Part shown: one piece after another, positions 1 through 10,308 of the stretch
How positions within the stretch are numbered: position 1 is the first letter of the stretch
Layout: every line of letters starts with the position of its first letter
NCBI GenBank assembly: GCA_017937925.1
Contig: JAGBCQ010000018.1
Location: forward strand, 106,036-170,035
Direction of reading: 5' to 3'
DNA from: Paraprevotella sp.
Lineage (GTDB): Bacteria; Bacteroidota; Bacteroidia; Bacteroidales; Bacteroidaceae
DNA length: 64,000 nucleotides
Notes under the pieces: generated by a model
The model's database searches: none
Seen by the model: the letters and a program-made list of their open reading frames with translations, nothing else
Told to the model about the DNA's origin: nothing
Program-made: the position numbers and the translations under genes

Positions 1-1460
1 CAATAACAACGTTTTCGCCTAGTACGAAGTCGATAGGACGGTCGCAGTAGTCTCCGTCAACGAGTTCTTTTTCACTGATGGTGATAGTATTGGTTTCTGT
101 GTTATTGGTAGTGATACAGAAGAAGAATGTTTGTCCTTCATTGACACGATAAGTATCTGTACCGTTGTAGTTGTTTGTGTCATCACAATTGAAACTGATG
201 TACTTTAATGTTCCGGTAGAAGTGATGGTCATTTCAGCGTCTTTGGTAGCTGTGTAGCTGAACCATTGGTCGCGTGCCAACCCTTTGAATTGATTCTCGC
301 CCAATTGGATAGGTGTTGCCATGTTACAACTTTCTCCTTCTTTGGGCTCGCGGAGTGACAAGGTCAGTCCATTGTCCGGAGTACCATTGGTTACTTGTAC
401 GTTGAAGTATAGGTATTCTGCTGTTTCAAGTCTTACCGGATTGATATCCTTGTAGAACGTTTCACTCGTACCAATGATGACATCGCTAGTCAACCATTCG
501 TTGGTAACGTTGCAGTTGTTCCAATATTCAATATTGCCTTCCCAACCTGCAGTTGATACGATTTCCATGAAGTTGGTAGTACCCAACTCGCTGACATTCA
601 TCTTGAACCAGTTGTTTCCTTTGACGAGTGAGAGGTTAGCCGGGAATTCTGTAATCTCTACCGGGAAAGCACAGTTCTCTCCGAGGCGGTCGCTCGTAAT
701 TCTCAATGAAACATTGGTAGGACGAGTCACAGGAATCATCAGGATGTAAGCCTTACCGTTTTCGATAGCGAACTCATGGTCGTCGGTCATACTGGCTTGT
801 ACGGCATATTTCATTTCTTGTGAACCATAGAGTTCTTCTTCGATGTAATATACAAGGTATTCGCTTGTCATTACGCTGACAACGCCATCGGTAGGAGCTT
901 CGAAACGTGCAAAAGTAGCATGACTGAAGTCAGCCAAGTAGTCCACGTCATGGTTGGCATAAACAGGGAAACTTACGGTTTTGCTTATGTTCATATTGAT
1001 GGGGTTTTCCCAAGTGTCTCCGCCATAGTTGCTTGCGTAAACAGAACTCTTCATTATGAATGAGGTAGAAGTCACTGCGTCCTCTCCTTCAAAAACTTCG
1101 TCAGCAGTCAGCGTGAAGCGTATCTCGTCGCCGCTGAATACTGCGATGGTCGCAAAAATACCGGCACCATTGTCATAAGGTTCAGCAGTATCAAATGGAG
1201 CATCTGCGTCGTATGCGCCGTCATGATACCATCCGCCACTGATGCTGATACCTAGGTTGGTAGAAGCCGTTGTTGCCATGATATACAACTTTCCTTGTTC
1301 GGTAGCTGTATAGCTGAAAGTTTTGCTTTCGCCTGCATTCAATGTTACGGACAAATCTGTTCCGTCCCATGTCGTGATGCTTTCATTCGCGTCTTGTGCG
1401 TTGATGGTGGCAGTCATACCAAACAATAACGACAAGAGCAAAAAGTAAAATTTTCTCATT
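1..1460 (-). CDS. secreted protein, 3' end outside the window (partial)
   Basis: An open frame runs unbroken from an ATG at 1460 to the window edge, giving 486 codons without a stop. The first 20 or so residues (MRKFYFLLLSLLFGMTATINAQ) form a Sec signal peptide with an ANAQ/INAQ-like cleavage site and no lipobox. The rest is Thr/Ser/Asn-rich beta-type sequence with repeated blocks of the kind 'FSYTATEQGKLYI', 'RFEAPTDGVVSVM' and 'WFSYTATKDAEMTI'. These resemble tandem pre-peptidase C-terminal or bacterial Ig-like beta-sandwich modules. It is the most distal visible gene of the SusC/SusD operon and starts 49 bp after the stop of the first LRR lipoprotein. Function not recognised. A T9SS sorting tail may lie outside the window. 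The start is well supported by the signal peptide. Confidence 0.75.
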
Positions 1461-1509
1461 TGTTGTTTTAGTTTTTGGTTAATAAAATATGAATAAATTT
1501 GTTCTCTAT

Positions 1510-3036
1510 TTAGTTCCAACTACCGTCTGTGTTAATAGACGGCAACATAATTTCATCGTAATGCTCTTGAGTGAGGAAGAAATGGTTGGGAGAGAGGTTG
1601 GGCAATCCGCTGATGTCCACATCCGCATCCGTGAGTCCGCAATCTATCAAACTAAGATAACCTAAATTCTTATTTTCAATCTTCGGGAACCCGGTCAGAG
1701 GATTCCTGTTAAGGACCAATGTATGAAGGTCTGTCATTTTCTCCAACTCTTCTTTGGTAACGTGGGTTATTTGGTTGTCTTTCATGGAAAGCATATTGAT
1801 TTCCGGTCGTAGAATGACTGGCGGAATTTGAGTGAACGAACAACCGTCAAGGATAAGACCTCTTATGGATTTCTGAGTATATCCACCTCCCTCGTATGGA
1901 ACTTTCGTATCGGCAAGCGACGCCGGTAGAGAGTTAAGGTTTTTGTTATTAGAGAAGTCCAAAACGGACATACGATAGAGGTTGTTAAAGACATCCGGTA
2001 AACTACTGATTTCCGAACCGGTAATAATGAGGTTACTCAGTTTGTTCCAATTCTTGATGCTCTCAGGAATTTCACGAATCTTCTCGTTGACCATCACGAA
2101 ATGGTACATATTTTTGTTGCTTGTCAGCACCTCCGGAAACTCCGTGAATTGGTTGTTCAGCAAATAGACATTGATAAGTTGCTTCATATCTGCGACAGCT
2201 TCCGGAAGTTCCGAAAGTTGGGTGTTTTCAATGTGTAATGTGATGATATTTGTATAGCGCAATTCATCCGGCAATTCTTCAAGGTCGCAGTTGCGAATGG
2301 TCAAGTTGACCAATGACGACATGTTACCAATGACGGAAGGTAGTTTCTTCATGTGTTTGAACTCTGTAAGAGCCATGTTTACCCATTCGCCTTCTTTGTT
2401 GTAGTTGTATTTAGGTTCTCCGTCTATGATGATACCATTAACGGTGGTAGGGTCGCCGTAGTCGTCAATGGCAAATTCCAATCCAGCCCAACTATCATCA
2501 ATAGTACCGCTTTCAAAGTCCCAACTTTCGGGCCATTTGCTCTTGTCTTCTCCCAACACTTCCAAACAAAGGGCGTATAAGGAGTTATAGTAGTTGTCCA
2601 TTGAAATCATTTGTTTTATTTTTACAGGCAATTCGTAAGAAGTCTGCTCTTGGGCTTTAATTTCAAAGTCGTTGTTTTTCTCAACTTCTATGTCCAATAC
2701 GTCTATCAGGTTGCCGTCCGGGTCGAAGACGCGGTATGAAACCAACTTATACATGCCGGCTTCTAATGCTATATATGGAGTGCTTACGATATTCTCATCT
2801 CCTTCCAGCGGTTGACTGGGGAGAGTCTGTTTGACTCCATTCTTTTCTATCGTAACAATTACGCTGCGCAGTTCTGACAAATCGGTTATGGTATAAGTCT
2901 TTTGCATTGTGAATTGGAAACGAATTTCTCCTTGCGTAGGTGACAAGGCATCGTTATCATCATCGCATGAACAAACGAAAGTGATGGTTGGCAGTAGGAC
3001 TGCGAGCATCAGCAAATATGTTTTTATTCGATTCAT
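1510..3036 (-). CDS. leucine-rich repeat surface lipoprotein (508 aa)
   Basis: The lipoprotein signal peptide ends at C24 (VCSC), followed at once by DDDND, an acidic stretch like the Bacteroidetes lipoprotein export signal, so surface exposure is inferred. Residues about 35-145 form a beta domain typical of Bacteroides LRR lipoproteins (DUF4458-like). Residues about 220-480 hold roughly ten LRRs of about 23 residues, with repeats such as 'LVNLTIRNCDLEELP' and 'LINVYLLNNQFTEFP'. LRRs bind proteins, so a role in binding a protein or host ligand is inferred, not shown. It follows a longer LRR paralogue by 31 bp on the same strand and belongs to the SusC/SusD operon. No enzyme motif was seen. 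Confidence 0.85.
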   Translation of the reverse strand: MNRIKTYLLMLAVLLPTITFVCSCDDDNDALSPTQGEIRFQFTMQKTYTITDLSELRSVIVTIEKNGVKQTLPSQPLEGDENIVSTPYIALEAGMYKLVSYRVFDPDGNLIDVLDIEVEKNNDFEIKAQEQTSYELPVKIKQMISMDNYYNSLYALCLEVLGEDKSKWPESWDFESGTIDDSWAGLEFAIDDYGDPTTVNGIIIDGEPKYNYNKEGEWVNMALTEFKHMKKLPSVIGNMSSLVNLTIRNCDLEELPDELRYTNIITLHIENTQLSELPEAVADMKQLINVYLLNNQFTEFPEVLTSNKNMYHFVMVNEKIREIPESIKNWNKLSNLIITGSEISSLPDVFNNLYRMSVLDFSNNKNLNSLPASLADTKVPYEGGGYTQKSIRGLILDGCSFTQIPPVILRPEINMLSMKDNQITHVTKEELEKMTDLHTLVLNRNPLTGFPKIENKNLGYLSLIDCGLTDADVDISGLPNLSPNHFFLTQEHYDEIMLPSINTDGSWN

Positions 3037-3067
3037 TGTGAATATGTTTTCTAATATATGAATTCCT

Positions 3068-4834
3068 TTATTTTCTCATTGGTTGGTAGTTCACGCGCCA
3101 CCCTCCTTGAAGTCCGAGTATCGGATAATTGCCGCTACTTGCGTCAAATTCCATGTTATATCGGAAATTGGCATTGAATGAATTGGCTTTTGTTAATTCT
3201 GTGTCCTCATCATCTTCACTCCATAATGGGCATGCCCGACGGATATAAGATGGTTCATTATCGAAGCCGACGCGTTTGCCTGTTGAGTCTTTACCGTTTT
3301 CGTATTGATTAAAGATCAATGTATAGGGGTCCCAACATTTCAAGTTTTTATGATATAGAATCCAATCGGGAAGATTGCCGGTCAGAAAATTCAGATTAAG
3401 CGCAAGATTCTCCAACTGAGGCATAATAGGATTATTGGCAATTTTTTCCTCTTCCGATTCGTATAGGCTTGCGTCATATCCCATGTCGGGTATTTCTCCT
3501 TCAAAGTAATTATATGACAAACCGATGTAAACGACATTCTTCAGAGTAAATAACGCTTCGGGTAATATACCATGCAACCCAAGTGTATTTTTCTCTTCTG
3601 CATTTTCGTTCAACTTCCCGAAAACATCTTTCACTCGGTTGTTTGCCAGATTGATGTATTCCAAATTGTGTTTGTCCAATTCGGTAATGATGTCTATAGG
3701 AATTGATGTCAAGTTGTTTCCGCTCAATTCCAATTCTTTAAGTTGGGTCATTTGTTTCATTCGTTCTGGAAGTTTGCTGATACCATAACCCAATAAACTT
3801 AATGATTTCAGATTAGGAAGATATGTAATATCATCCTCCAATTCTATATTTTTTCCGGCAGCGTCAGTGTTTCCCGTCAGAATCAAAGTGCGTAGTTGAT
3901 CCAACTTACGTATCTGGTATGGAATGGATTTATCCGTATCAAACATAGAGAATCTTAAACCAACGATGCGAAGTTCGTCAACGGTTTCTCCTTTTTCATT
4001 TACGTACTCTACTTCTTCAGTCATAATATTATTCCAATGAATCAGAGGTAGGCTTGTGTCCCAATTGAATGCACAACGCATGATGCGTGCTATGGCAAGT
4101 ACAGCTAAAGAGTCACCCTCGCGTGATGGAATGATTTCTTGTGCTTTCTTTTGGCGGAAAGTCAGTCGTGTTTCGATGGGAGTTTCATTGTTTTCAACCT
4201 CTTTTTGTCTGAAAATGATAGTAGCAGTACGGTCCTTGTCGCTTTCAGTGTAAAGTTCATAATCAAATCTGACAGTTGAAGGACGTGGGATAGACTCAAC
4301 GGAAGGCGCTTCATGTTTCACTTTAATCCATCCGGTGCGTTGAGGGTCATCATATTCTATTTCAATGTTATATGATATGTTGGAAGTTACTTTTATAGTT
4401 TCAAACATATCTTCGTAGTCTGTAAAATCAGCAACTTCTATTAAGTCTTTGTCTAACTTGATAACCTTTTCATAGCCTAATTGATTGATGACGACTTGTT
4501 TGCTAAATTTTCCGCAACGGAATGTGAGATGTGCTTCGCGTTCTTTATATAGATAGCTACTATCGACACGGATTTCGCAAACGGTGCTTCCGTTTGTTCC
4601 GTTAGCCGGAGATACCATGCACCATTCGCGGTCGCTCATGACGGTCCAATCTTGTCCTGCAGTCAGATTGATAGTGTATGTGCCTCCGTTGGCATTGAAA
4701 TTCAGGTTTTCTTCACTGAGTGTAATCCCCGTTATAAAAACTTCATCTTCTTCGTTACATGAAGCAATGCTCAACAAAGCGAGTCCTAGTAGCAGGAATA
4801 AACTTTTTCTTATAAAATATGAATATATGCTCAT
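3068..4834 (-). CDS. BACON/LRR surface lipoprotein (588 aa)
   Basis: I place the start at the ATG at 4834, not the in-frame ATG at 4873. The later start gives a clean lipoprotein signal peptide (MSIYSYFIRKSLFLLLGLALL, lipobox Cys at 26) and lies just past the stop of the upstream gene (4842), whereas the earlier one would overlap it by 32 bp. After the Cys comes NEEDE, an acidic export signal. Residues about 35-115 match a BACON-type fold ('LNFNANGGTYTINLTAGQDWTVMSDREWCMVSPANG'), and a second Ig-like segment follows to about 235. Residues about 290-520 are LRRs ('LKELELSGNNLTSIP', 'LKSLSLLGYGISKLP'). It sits between two other LRR lipoproteins. BACON is thought to bind glycan or protein, so an extracellular binding role is inferred. 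Confidence 0.85.
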   Translation of the reverse strand: MSIYSYFIRKSLFLLLGLALLSIASCNEEDEVFITGITLSEENLNFNANGGTYTINLTAGQDWTVMSDREWCMVSPANGTNGSTVCEIRVDSSYLYKEREAHLTFRCGKFSKQVVINQLGYEKVIKLDKDLIEVADFTDYEDMFETIKVTSNISYNIEIEYDDPQRTGWIKVKHEAPSVESIPRPSTVRFDYELYTESDKDRTATIIFRQKEVENNETPIETRLTFRQKKAQEIIPSREGDSLAVLAIARIMRCAFNWDTSLPLIHWNNIMTEEVEYVNEKGETVDELRIVGLRFSMFDTDKSIPYQIRKLDQLRTLILTGNTDAAGKNIELEDDITYLPNLKSLSLLGYGISKLPERMKQMTQLKELELSGNNLTSIPIDIITELDKHNLEYINLANNRVKDVFGKLNENAEEKNTLGLHGILPEALFTLKNVVYIGLSYNYFEGEIPDMGYDASLYESEEEKIANNPIMPQLENLALNLNFLTGNLPDWILYHKNLKCWDPYTLIFNQYENGKDSTGKRVGFDNEPSYIRRACPLWSEDDEDTELTKANSFNANFRYNMEFDASSGNYPILGLQGGWRVNYQPMRK

Positions 4835-4841
4835 TGTTATT

Positions 4842-7478
4842 TTAGTTTTCAAATGTGATGTCTTGGTCTTCATCGAATGTTAAACCGAATAAGCCATTTT
4901 GTATGCGATAAACGATGCTTGCGGGAACCGTCATTTTGAGATTTGGATTATTTGATACGTCTAATGAGTTCAGATTAGAGGGGAACGTGCTTACCGTTCG
5001 GAAGTCATTTCCTGAGAAATCTACGATAACCAATCCTGTATGCTCATGTAGGTATGCAGGCCATTCGGTCATGGTGCGAATCCATTTTGTTTGCGCTTCA
5101 TCGCGGAAATAACCTTGGCTTCCCATCAGTAGTTGACTAATTCTCGCTGGTTGTAATACGTTGTCCGGAAACTCTCTGAATTGATTGAAACTAAATTCTA
5201 CTCCTGATAGATATGGCAGATTCTCTGTGTTAAATCCACTCGGGATGCTTTTAAGATAGTTTCCTGCACAATCCAATGCTTGTAATGAATGAAAGTTTTT
5301 TAAGGCTGCGTTATGAATTGTGTCTATGTTATTATTGGCTACAACCAAATAATTGATTTCCGATTTAGTATCAGCAAATTCTCGCGGGAACTCACCTTTT
5401 CGAGAGTCGTTTTCTCGTCTTCCGAGTTCATTCATTGCCATGCTGAGTTTTTCTACGTTAATACCCTTAAAACCTGTTTGGAATCCGTGTATTTTATTGG
5501 TCGTAAGGTCTATCTCTTCTATCGTGTATTCACCGGATTTATTAGATAGAAAAGCAGGGAACTGTTGTAGGTTGTTGGCAACGGCTGAGAATAATTCCAT
5601 GTCATCTACACTGCAAAAGTCAGCAGGAAACTCGCTGATTTTGTTAAAGTCCAAAATGAGTTGAATGGGTGCTATAGGACGAATGCTTTGTACTTTTGAG
5701 ATTTTGTTAAAAGCGGCATCGAGCAGACGTAAATCGCTCATGCGATAAAGGTTCTTGGGGAGAGAGGTCAATCGGTTGTCGTTTATATAGAGTAGTTGCA
5801 CTTTTTCACAATTTGTACATAAGTCTTCTAATGCCGTAAGAATATTTTCGGGCGACATTTTATACAAACCGGAAATATTAACCGATATAAGCTCTTTCAT
5901 ATTTTTAAAGATATTACCGTCCAATTCCGTTAGTGGCAGGTTGAAGAGTTCGAGGTCCGTCAGTTGTGTCAGTTGTGACAAAGCTTTAGGTAGTTGTGTC
6001 ATTTGTGTGTTGGCGATATATAGAATCTCCAAATTATTTAGATTCCCGATAGCTTCGTCAATGCCTGTAATTCGGTTGGCAGGTTCTCCGGTAGCTTGCG
6101 CGTAAGGTTGAACGAACTTGAATGTACCGGTATTGTTTCCAAATTTAAGTGGTGACTTGTAGATACCCTTATTATTTCCTTTCCTTTTTAATGTTGTGCG
6201 TTCTTTTGCAATTTCCATTCTATGTTGACGGATGTCAATACCGTTTTTTGCTAAAGAGTAGGGTGAGTATCTCAATTTTTCCATTCCTTCATTAACGTCT
6301 CCTTCATATTCTTCATCATGAGTTCCAAGATAAAGAATTTGTAATGCAGTAAGTTGTCCGATGGCTTTAGGAACTATACCGCGTGGGTTGAATGCTCCTA
6401 AGTTCAAAGAAATGACACGTCCCTGTGTGTTCAACTCAACACCGGGTTGTTTACCCCATGCGTCAATAGGTCTTGCCGTTCCGTCCTCAAATTCAAACAT
6501 CCAATTGGCACCCGCTGTTTCTGCATCGCCGGTAAAACTCCAATTCTTTCCATCCATTGCGTCCCAAATTTGCTTTAGGGCAATATAGTCATGTAGTGCT
6601 TCGCTTTCCGGAATCTCCACGTTTACCTTGCTCTCGGTTAAATTAAAGTGCTGAATATTGAATGTGTAGTTCGTATCTTGAGCATACATAAATTTTTTAC
6701 TTTTATTGTATAACTCGTAGTGTTCCAATGTATATTCGCCTACTTGTAAGGTGAGCGTATCGGTATGGAAAAATCTGTCACCTTTTTTTCTCCATGCTTT
6801 TACCTTATGTTCCTCGCGATAGTTGATGCCGTTGACATTTCTTGCAAAAACGAATTCGATACTGTCAATGTCGTCATATTTGAACAAGTTGGTGTAAGTC
6901 GGTTCATTATTTTTCTTTAATGTGATTTCGGGAAGGAGTTTTTCCAACACCGCATAGAATGTTCCGTATTTAAGGCTATGGATATACAATGCGTGGGTTG
7001 TGATACGATTTGGTTCAATGACGAAAGAGTGGGCTTCATCCGGAGTCCCGACTTGAAGAATCTCAGCCATAGAACCTTCTTTATGTTTACCGTATATTAC
7101 GTAGCCTGCTATGATATACTCGCCGGCAGCCAACTTGAGATTTTCAGATGTCAGCCCGAACTCAGAACCATTTTCTCCGGTTGATGAAAGGTTCAAAGTC
7201 TGTTTGATACTCTTACCATTGAAAAGGAGCGAAAGTTCGATTTTCTTGGCATCTGATAAATGGTTCAGTGGATTGCCTTCAAGTAGAGCCTTTGTTCCTT
7301 GCTTGTAGAGCTTTAGTTGGATGTAACCGTATGTGCTTGACGGATTTACCGCATCTTCATCCTCAGAGCAACTGCCTATAAATATGGTTGCAGAAGCAAC
7401 AAGTATCAACAATAAAGTCTTGTAAATGACAGTCATCTTTGTCTTATTGAGTTTCATCTTCATATTATTATCCTCCAT
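4842..7478 (-). CDS. large LRR surface lipoprotein (878 aa)
   Basis: Lipoprotein signal with Cys37 (IGSC) followed by SEDED. Two further in-frame ATGs (codons 6 and 15) could be the true start; either keeps a good signal peptide. Residues about 50-290 contain two similar beta domains that resemble the N-terminal domain of the first LRR protein here ('LSAGEYIIAGYVIYGKHKE' and 'LQVGEYTLEHYELYNKSKK'-like blocks). Residues about 335-870 are LRRs, interrupted at about 410-450 by a Lys/Arg-rich insert. It begins 9 bp after the stop of the BACON lipoprotein upstream and is followed by two more LRR lipoproteins. The tight spacing implies one transcript. Protein-ligand binding at the cell surface is inferred from the fold. 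Confidence 0.85.
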   Translation of the reverse strand: MEDNNMKMKLNKTKMTVIYKTLLLILVASATIFIGSCSEDEDAVNPSSTYGYIQLKLYKQGTKALLEGNPLNHLSDAKKIELSLLFNGKSIKQTLNLSSTGENGSEFGLTSENLKLAAGEYIIAGYVIYGKHKEGSMAEILQVGTPDEAHSFVIEPNRITTHALYIHSLKYGTFYAVLEKLLPEITLKKNNEPTYTNLFKYDDIDSIEFVFARNVNGINYREEHKVKAWRKKGDRFFHTDTLTLQVGEYTLEHYELYNKSKKFMYAQDTNYTFNIQHFNLTESKVNVEIPESEALHDYIALKQIWDAMDGKNWSFTGDAETAGANWMFEFEDGTARPIDAWGKQPGVELNTQGRVISLNLGAFNPRGIVPKAIGQLTALQILYLGTHDEEYEGDVNEGMEKLRYSPYSLAKNGIDIRQHRMEIAKERTTLKRKGNNKGIYKSPLKFGNNTGTFKFVQPYAQATGEPANRITGIDEAIGNLNNLEILYIANTQMTQLPKALSQLTQLTDLELFNLPLTELDGNIFKNMKELISVNISGLYKMSPENILTALEDLCTNCEKVQLLYINDNRLTSLPKNLYRMSDLRLLDAAFNKISKVQSIRPIAPIQLILDFNKISEFPADFCSVDDMELFSAVANNLQQFPAFLSNKSGEYTIEEIDLTTNKIHGFQTGFKGINVEKLSMAMNELGRRENDSRKGEFPREFADTKSEINYLVVANNNIDTIHNAALKNFHSLQALDCAGNYLKSIPSGFNTENLPYLSGVEFSFNQFREFPDNVLQPARISQLLMGSQGYFRDEAQTKWIRTMTEWPAYLHEHTGLVIVDFSGNDFRTVSTFPSNLNSLDVSNNPNLKMTVPASIVYRIQNGLFGLTFDEDQDITFEN

Positions 7479-7487
7479 CTGTTAGAA

Positions 7488-9401
7488 TCATTTAAGCATG
7501 ATATCAAACGTAAAGATTGTTATGTCGCTGTATCCGTCTCCGCGGAATGCGTTTATCTTATATCTGAATCCTCTGTTGCTTGTCACCATATTCGGACCTA
7601 CGTTGAGAATTAAAGTTTTGAGCATACCAGTGTTTGTATCACGTTCGTAGTCAATTGTGATAGACTTTTCTTGATTGCTAGTGGGTTGGTTCTCCTCCCA
7701 TTCACCGGTTGTGCCGTTTTTCCATAAACGTATAAGTTGCGGTGTAAGTTGATCTGTTGTAATGTCAAGCACATCGAAAGCAAATGAAGCGCCTTCGGCC
7801 GGAACGTATATGGTTTCTCCATTCTCCAAACCATCCAATTTTAGGATATATGTGGTGTTGTGGTCTTGTTTTTGAACAATATGTGAGAAAGATTCCGAAT
7901 ATTCGTCTTTTAAGGTTGTACCCCCGTTGATAAACAAATCTTCAAAGCCGACGCTTTTGGGTACTATAAAGATAAACGCCTCTCTCATTTGTGCTGGGGT
8001 GGTCAGTCCATTCATGTCATCCGTATCGCCACGGTCGTTTGCAGTTAGATAGATTTCTTTTGTAAAAATACCGTTGGATTCGCTCTTATTAGCTTCATCG
8101 CCCATTCTGAGTGTTGCCCAATGTACTTCTTCTTTGATAATACGACCATTGTTGGCATTACACATAATTAAGTGAAAAGGAGCGTCCTCAATAGAAGAGT
8201 AGTTTACAGAAGTTTTGATATTGAAAGGCAATTCAATTTTTTTCCAATAATCATCTTGATTGTCCGTATTAATATATGCGGCTTTCGCTTCAAAAGAGAA
8301 ATCATTGCCTAATGGGTCGTATGAAGGGAATGCAAAATCGTGTTGTAAAAAATTGTTTCCAATACCTTTGAACTCTATTTTGATTTCTTTGAGTGTTTCT
8401 CCTTTGGTGTCTTTTAAGAAAATGTTTGCGGTTTTCGTTTCGTTGGAAAGGGCGTCTTCCTTTACTAATAGACCTACGCCAACTCTGCGTGTTTGCAATG
8501 TTCCGTCTTCTTTGCGATTGGTGGCAATGCCAAGTCCATTAGCTATTTCAACCCATTCAGGTACTTCGTCCAATTGCCACGCAATATTTGATTCTACATA
8601 GAATGTCAATTGGAACGTACCGCTTTGTAAGGTATCAACCATTTCGTAGGTTACTCTTTCCGTTTCCTTCTCCTTCTTGACATCCTTTTCATAAATATTG
8701 CAATAGGCTTGGGCTTTCACTTGAATAGTGATGGGTGTTGTGCCCGGAACTTGTAGCATGAATTCACCGTTCATTTGTGGTGCTGTGAATTTGTTATAGT
8801 CACCGGTAACGGAAAGTCTTACAGTTGTCTCTTTGCCGTCTTGAGGTTCTTTGTCTTTGGAGAAAGTCAACCAATTCTCGTTGGTGACGATATCCCATTT
8901 GTTTGATGAGGTGATTTCCAAAACACCTGTAAATTGGCTTCCGGTAGCGTCTGCGTTCAGTGTCATGATGCCTTCGTTGACGTCACCTGTAATTTCCAGG
9001 TCACTCTGTGCTGCGGATTTTTGAGTAATTTCTACCATATACGGTTCTTCTGAGCCGTCAACAAGTACCATCAGTTGCGCTTTGCGTAGCGTACTGCTCT
9101 TGTTGTCGCTGTAAGGAGTTACTGTGATTACAGCATCACCGGCTTTTCCTTGAGTAGGAGAAGCATCCACCCAATTGTTAGAGCTTGTGAATGTTGCAGT
9201 CCAAGGCGCTCCGGCTACGAATTGTATTTCAGCAGTCTGCTCTCCGGCTATACCCTCAAAAATAATGGGTTCCACTTCGAATATTGTTTGCCCGAAATTT
9301 TCTTCTGCCGGTCCTTTATCTTCGGAACAAGCCGTATGGTTGAACAAGACCAATGCGCTTATTGTCGCGCTGTATATGAGTGATAATAGAGTCTTTTTCA
9401 T
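7488..9401 (-). CDS. BACON-domain surface lipoprotein (637 aa)
   Basis: Lipoprotein signal peptide with Cys25 (HTAC) followed by SEDKG. A BACON domain covers about residues 40-125 ('FVAGAPWTATFTSSNNWVDASPTQGKAGDAVITVTPYSDN', ending 'VEITQKS'), and a second BACON-like domain about 135-235 ('ASNKWDIVTNENWLTFSKD'-like). The C-terminal 400 residues are beta-rich and unassigned. It lies 11 bp after the SusE-position lipoprotein of the SusC/SusD operon and 9 bp before the LRR genes. In Bacteroidetes uptake loci such proteins are surface ligand-binding accessories. No catalytic motif was found, and no CAZyme is nearby in this operon, so the ligand is unknown. Confidence 0.8.
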   Translation of the reverse strand: MKKTLLSLIYSATISALVLFNHTACSEDKGPAEENFGQTIFEVEPIIFEGIAGEQTAEIQFVAGAPWTATFTSSNNWVDASPTQGKAGDAVITVTPYSDNKSSTLRKAQLMVLVDGSEEPYMVEITQKSAAQSDLEITGDVNEGIMTLNADATGSQFTGVLEITSSNKWDIVTNENWLTFSKDKEPQDGKETTVRLSVTGDYNKFTAPQMNGEFMLQVPGTTPITIQVKAQAYCNIYEKDVKKEKETERVTYEMVDTLQSGTFQLTFYVESNIAWQLDEVPEWVEIANGLGIATNRKEDGTLQTRRVGVGLLVKEDALSNETKTANIFLKDTKGETLKEIKIEFKGIGNNFLQHDFAFPSYDPLGNDFSFEAKAAYINTDNQDDYWKKIELPFNIKTSVNYSSIEDAPFHLIMCNANNGRIIKEEVHWATLRMGDEANKSESNGIFTKEIYLTANDRGDTDDMNGLTTPAQMREAFIFIVPKSVGFEDLFINGGTTLKDEYSESFSHIVQKQDHNTTYILKLDGLENGETIYVPAEGASFAFDVLDITTDQLTPQLIRLWKNGTTGEWEENQPTSNQEKSITIDYERDTNTGMLKTLILNVGPNMVTSNRGFRYKINAFRGDGYSDITIFTFDIMLK

Positions 9402-9412
9402 TGTGTCAAAAA

Positions 9413-10285
9413 TTAGTATGGGTTAGAAATGCCGTTCTTTTCGGCTTCGGCTTGTTCGGGTGTTACCCATTCAAAGATATAATAATAATTGCCGAATGCA
9501 CCGAGTTTGGGGATAAATACATTCAAGATAAGAACGAATGCTCTGTCAGCAGGTAGATAATAGCTATCCACTCCGTCAATGGTTGACATGGCTACTTCGC
9601 CATAGTATGAATCTGTAAAAGCAATCTGTTCCACAAGGTCGATCGTCGTGTCAAACGGATTGTCCTTAGCGGTGTGGAACTTCAGTGTCAAATCGTGTGT
9701 CTCATCAAATGGAGCCTTCACAATCAGTGTGCTGTCGTTCTTCTTTTCTGTCTCGATAAGAAAACTTGTTACTTGAGAAGTACTGAATGGGAAGGTGCAA
9801 GTCATTCGCATATCGCCCACGTAATCGTCGATATTGAACGGCATGCACTTGTGCAAGCGGACATTAACCCAATTGTTGTAGATGGCGAATTGTTCATTCT
9901 CTGCTCCTAGAAGTTGGAGTGTGACGGCGATGCTGTCCGTAGGTTGGATGTGGTCGTAATAGCCTTTCAAAGTTACTTTACCAGTACGTTCGCCGGCTTT
10001 TATGAGTACGTTGCGTGATACGATATCAAAGTGATAACCTTCAATGGCATTCGTACGTTTCAAGTCAACGTCCACGGCATAATATCGGTCTGTTTCGCTG
10101 CTTTGTGTTGTTGCTACGTAAATATCGAACAATCGGCCTTCGTTGGTCGTGACGGGCATATCCAATAATGAATCGGAGAACTGCACGTAATTGGGGCCTT
10201 CGTAATAAACCTTTTCGCTTTCGCAAGCCGTCATGCCGATGAGCATCATGGCAAGCATAGACATATATATGATAGTTTTCTTCAT
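9413..10285 (-). CDS. SusE-position lipoprotein, DUF4843/DUF4984-like (290 aa)
   Basis: The frame is open from 10372, but the first 29 residues there overlap the SusD gene and are not signal-like. The ATG at 10285 gives MKKTIIYMSMLAMMLIGMTAC, a canonical lipoprotein signal with Cys21, followed by ESEK. Residues about 30-140 contain a Calx-beta-like stretch ('GPNYVQFSDSLLDMPVTTNEGRLFDIYVATT', then 'AIEGYHFDI'), typical of small lipoproteins encoded just after SusD in Bacteroidetes uptake operons. The gap to SusD is 23 bp. The role is probably surface ligand binding next to the SusCD transporter. The family name is my recollection of the pattern and has not been searched. Confidence 0.7.
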   Translation of the reverse strand: MKKTIIYMSMLAMMLIGMTACESEKVYYEGPNYVQFSDSLLDMPVTTNEGRLFDIYVATTQSSETDRYYAVDVDLKRTNAIEGYHFDIVSRNVLIKAGERTGKVTLKGYYDHIQPTDSIAVTLQLLGAENEQFAIYNNWVNVRLHKCMPFNIDDYVGDMRMTCTFPFSTSQVTSFLIETEKKNDSTLIVKAPFDETHDLTLKFHTAKDNPFDTTIDLVEQIAFTDSYYGEVAMSTIDGVDSYYLPADRAFVLILNVFIPKLGAFGNYYYIFEWVTPEQAEAEKNGISNPY

Positions 10286-10308
10286 TGTCAATCGGTTTTT
10301 TGAATGAA

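Noticed and set aside
474-749. Plus-strand open frame of 91 codons
   Set aside because: It lies antisense within the partial secreted protein gene and has no signal, family pattern or leader.
4835-4873. Earlier start for the BACON/LRR lipoprotein
   Set aside because: It overlaps the upstream coding sequence by 32 bp and adds 13 hydrophilic residues before the signal peptide.
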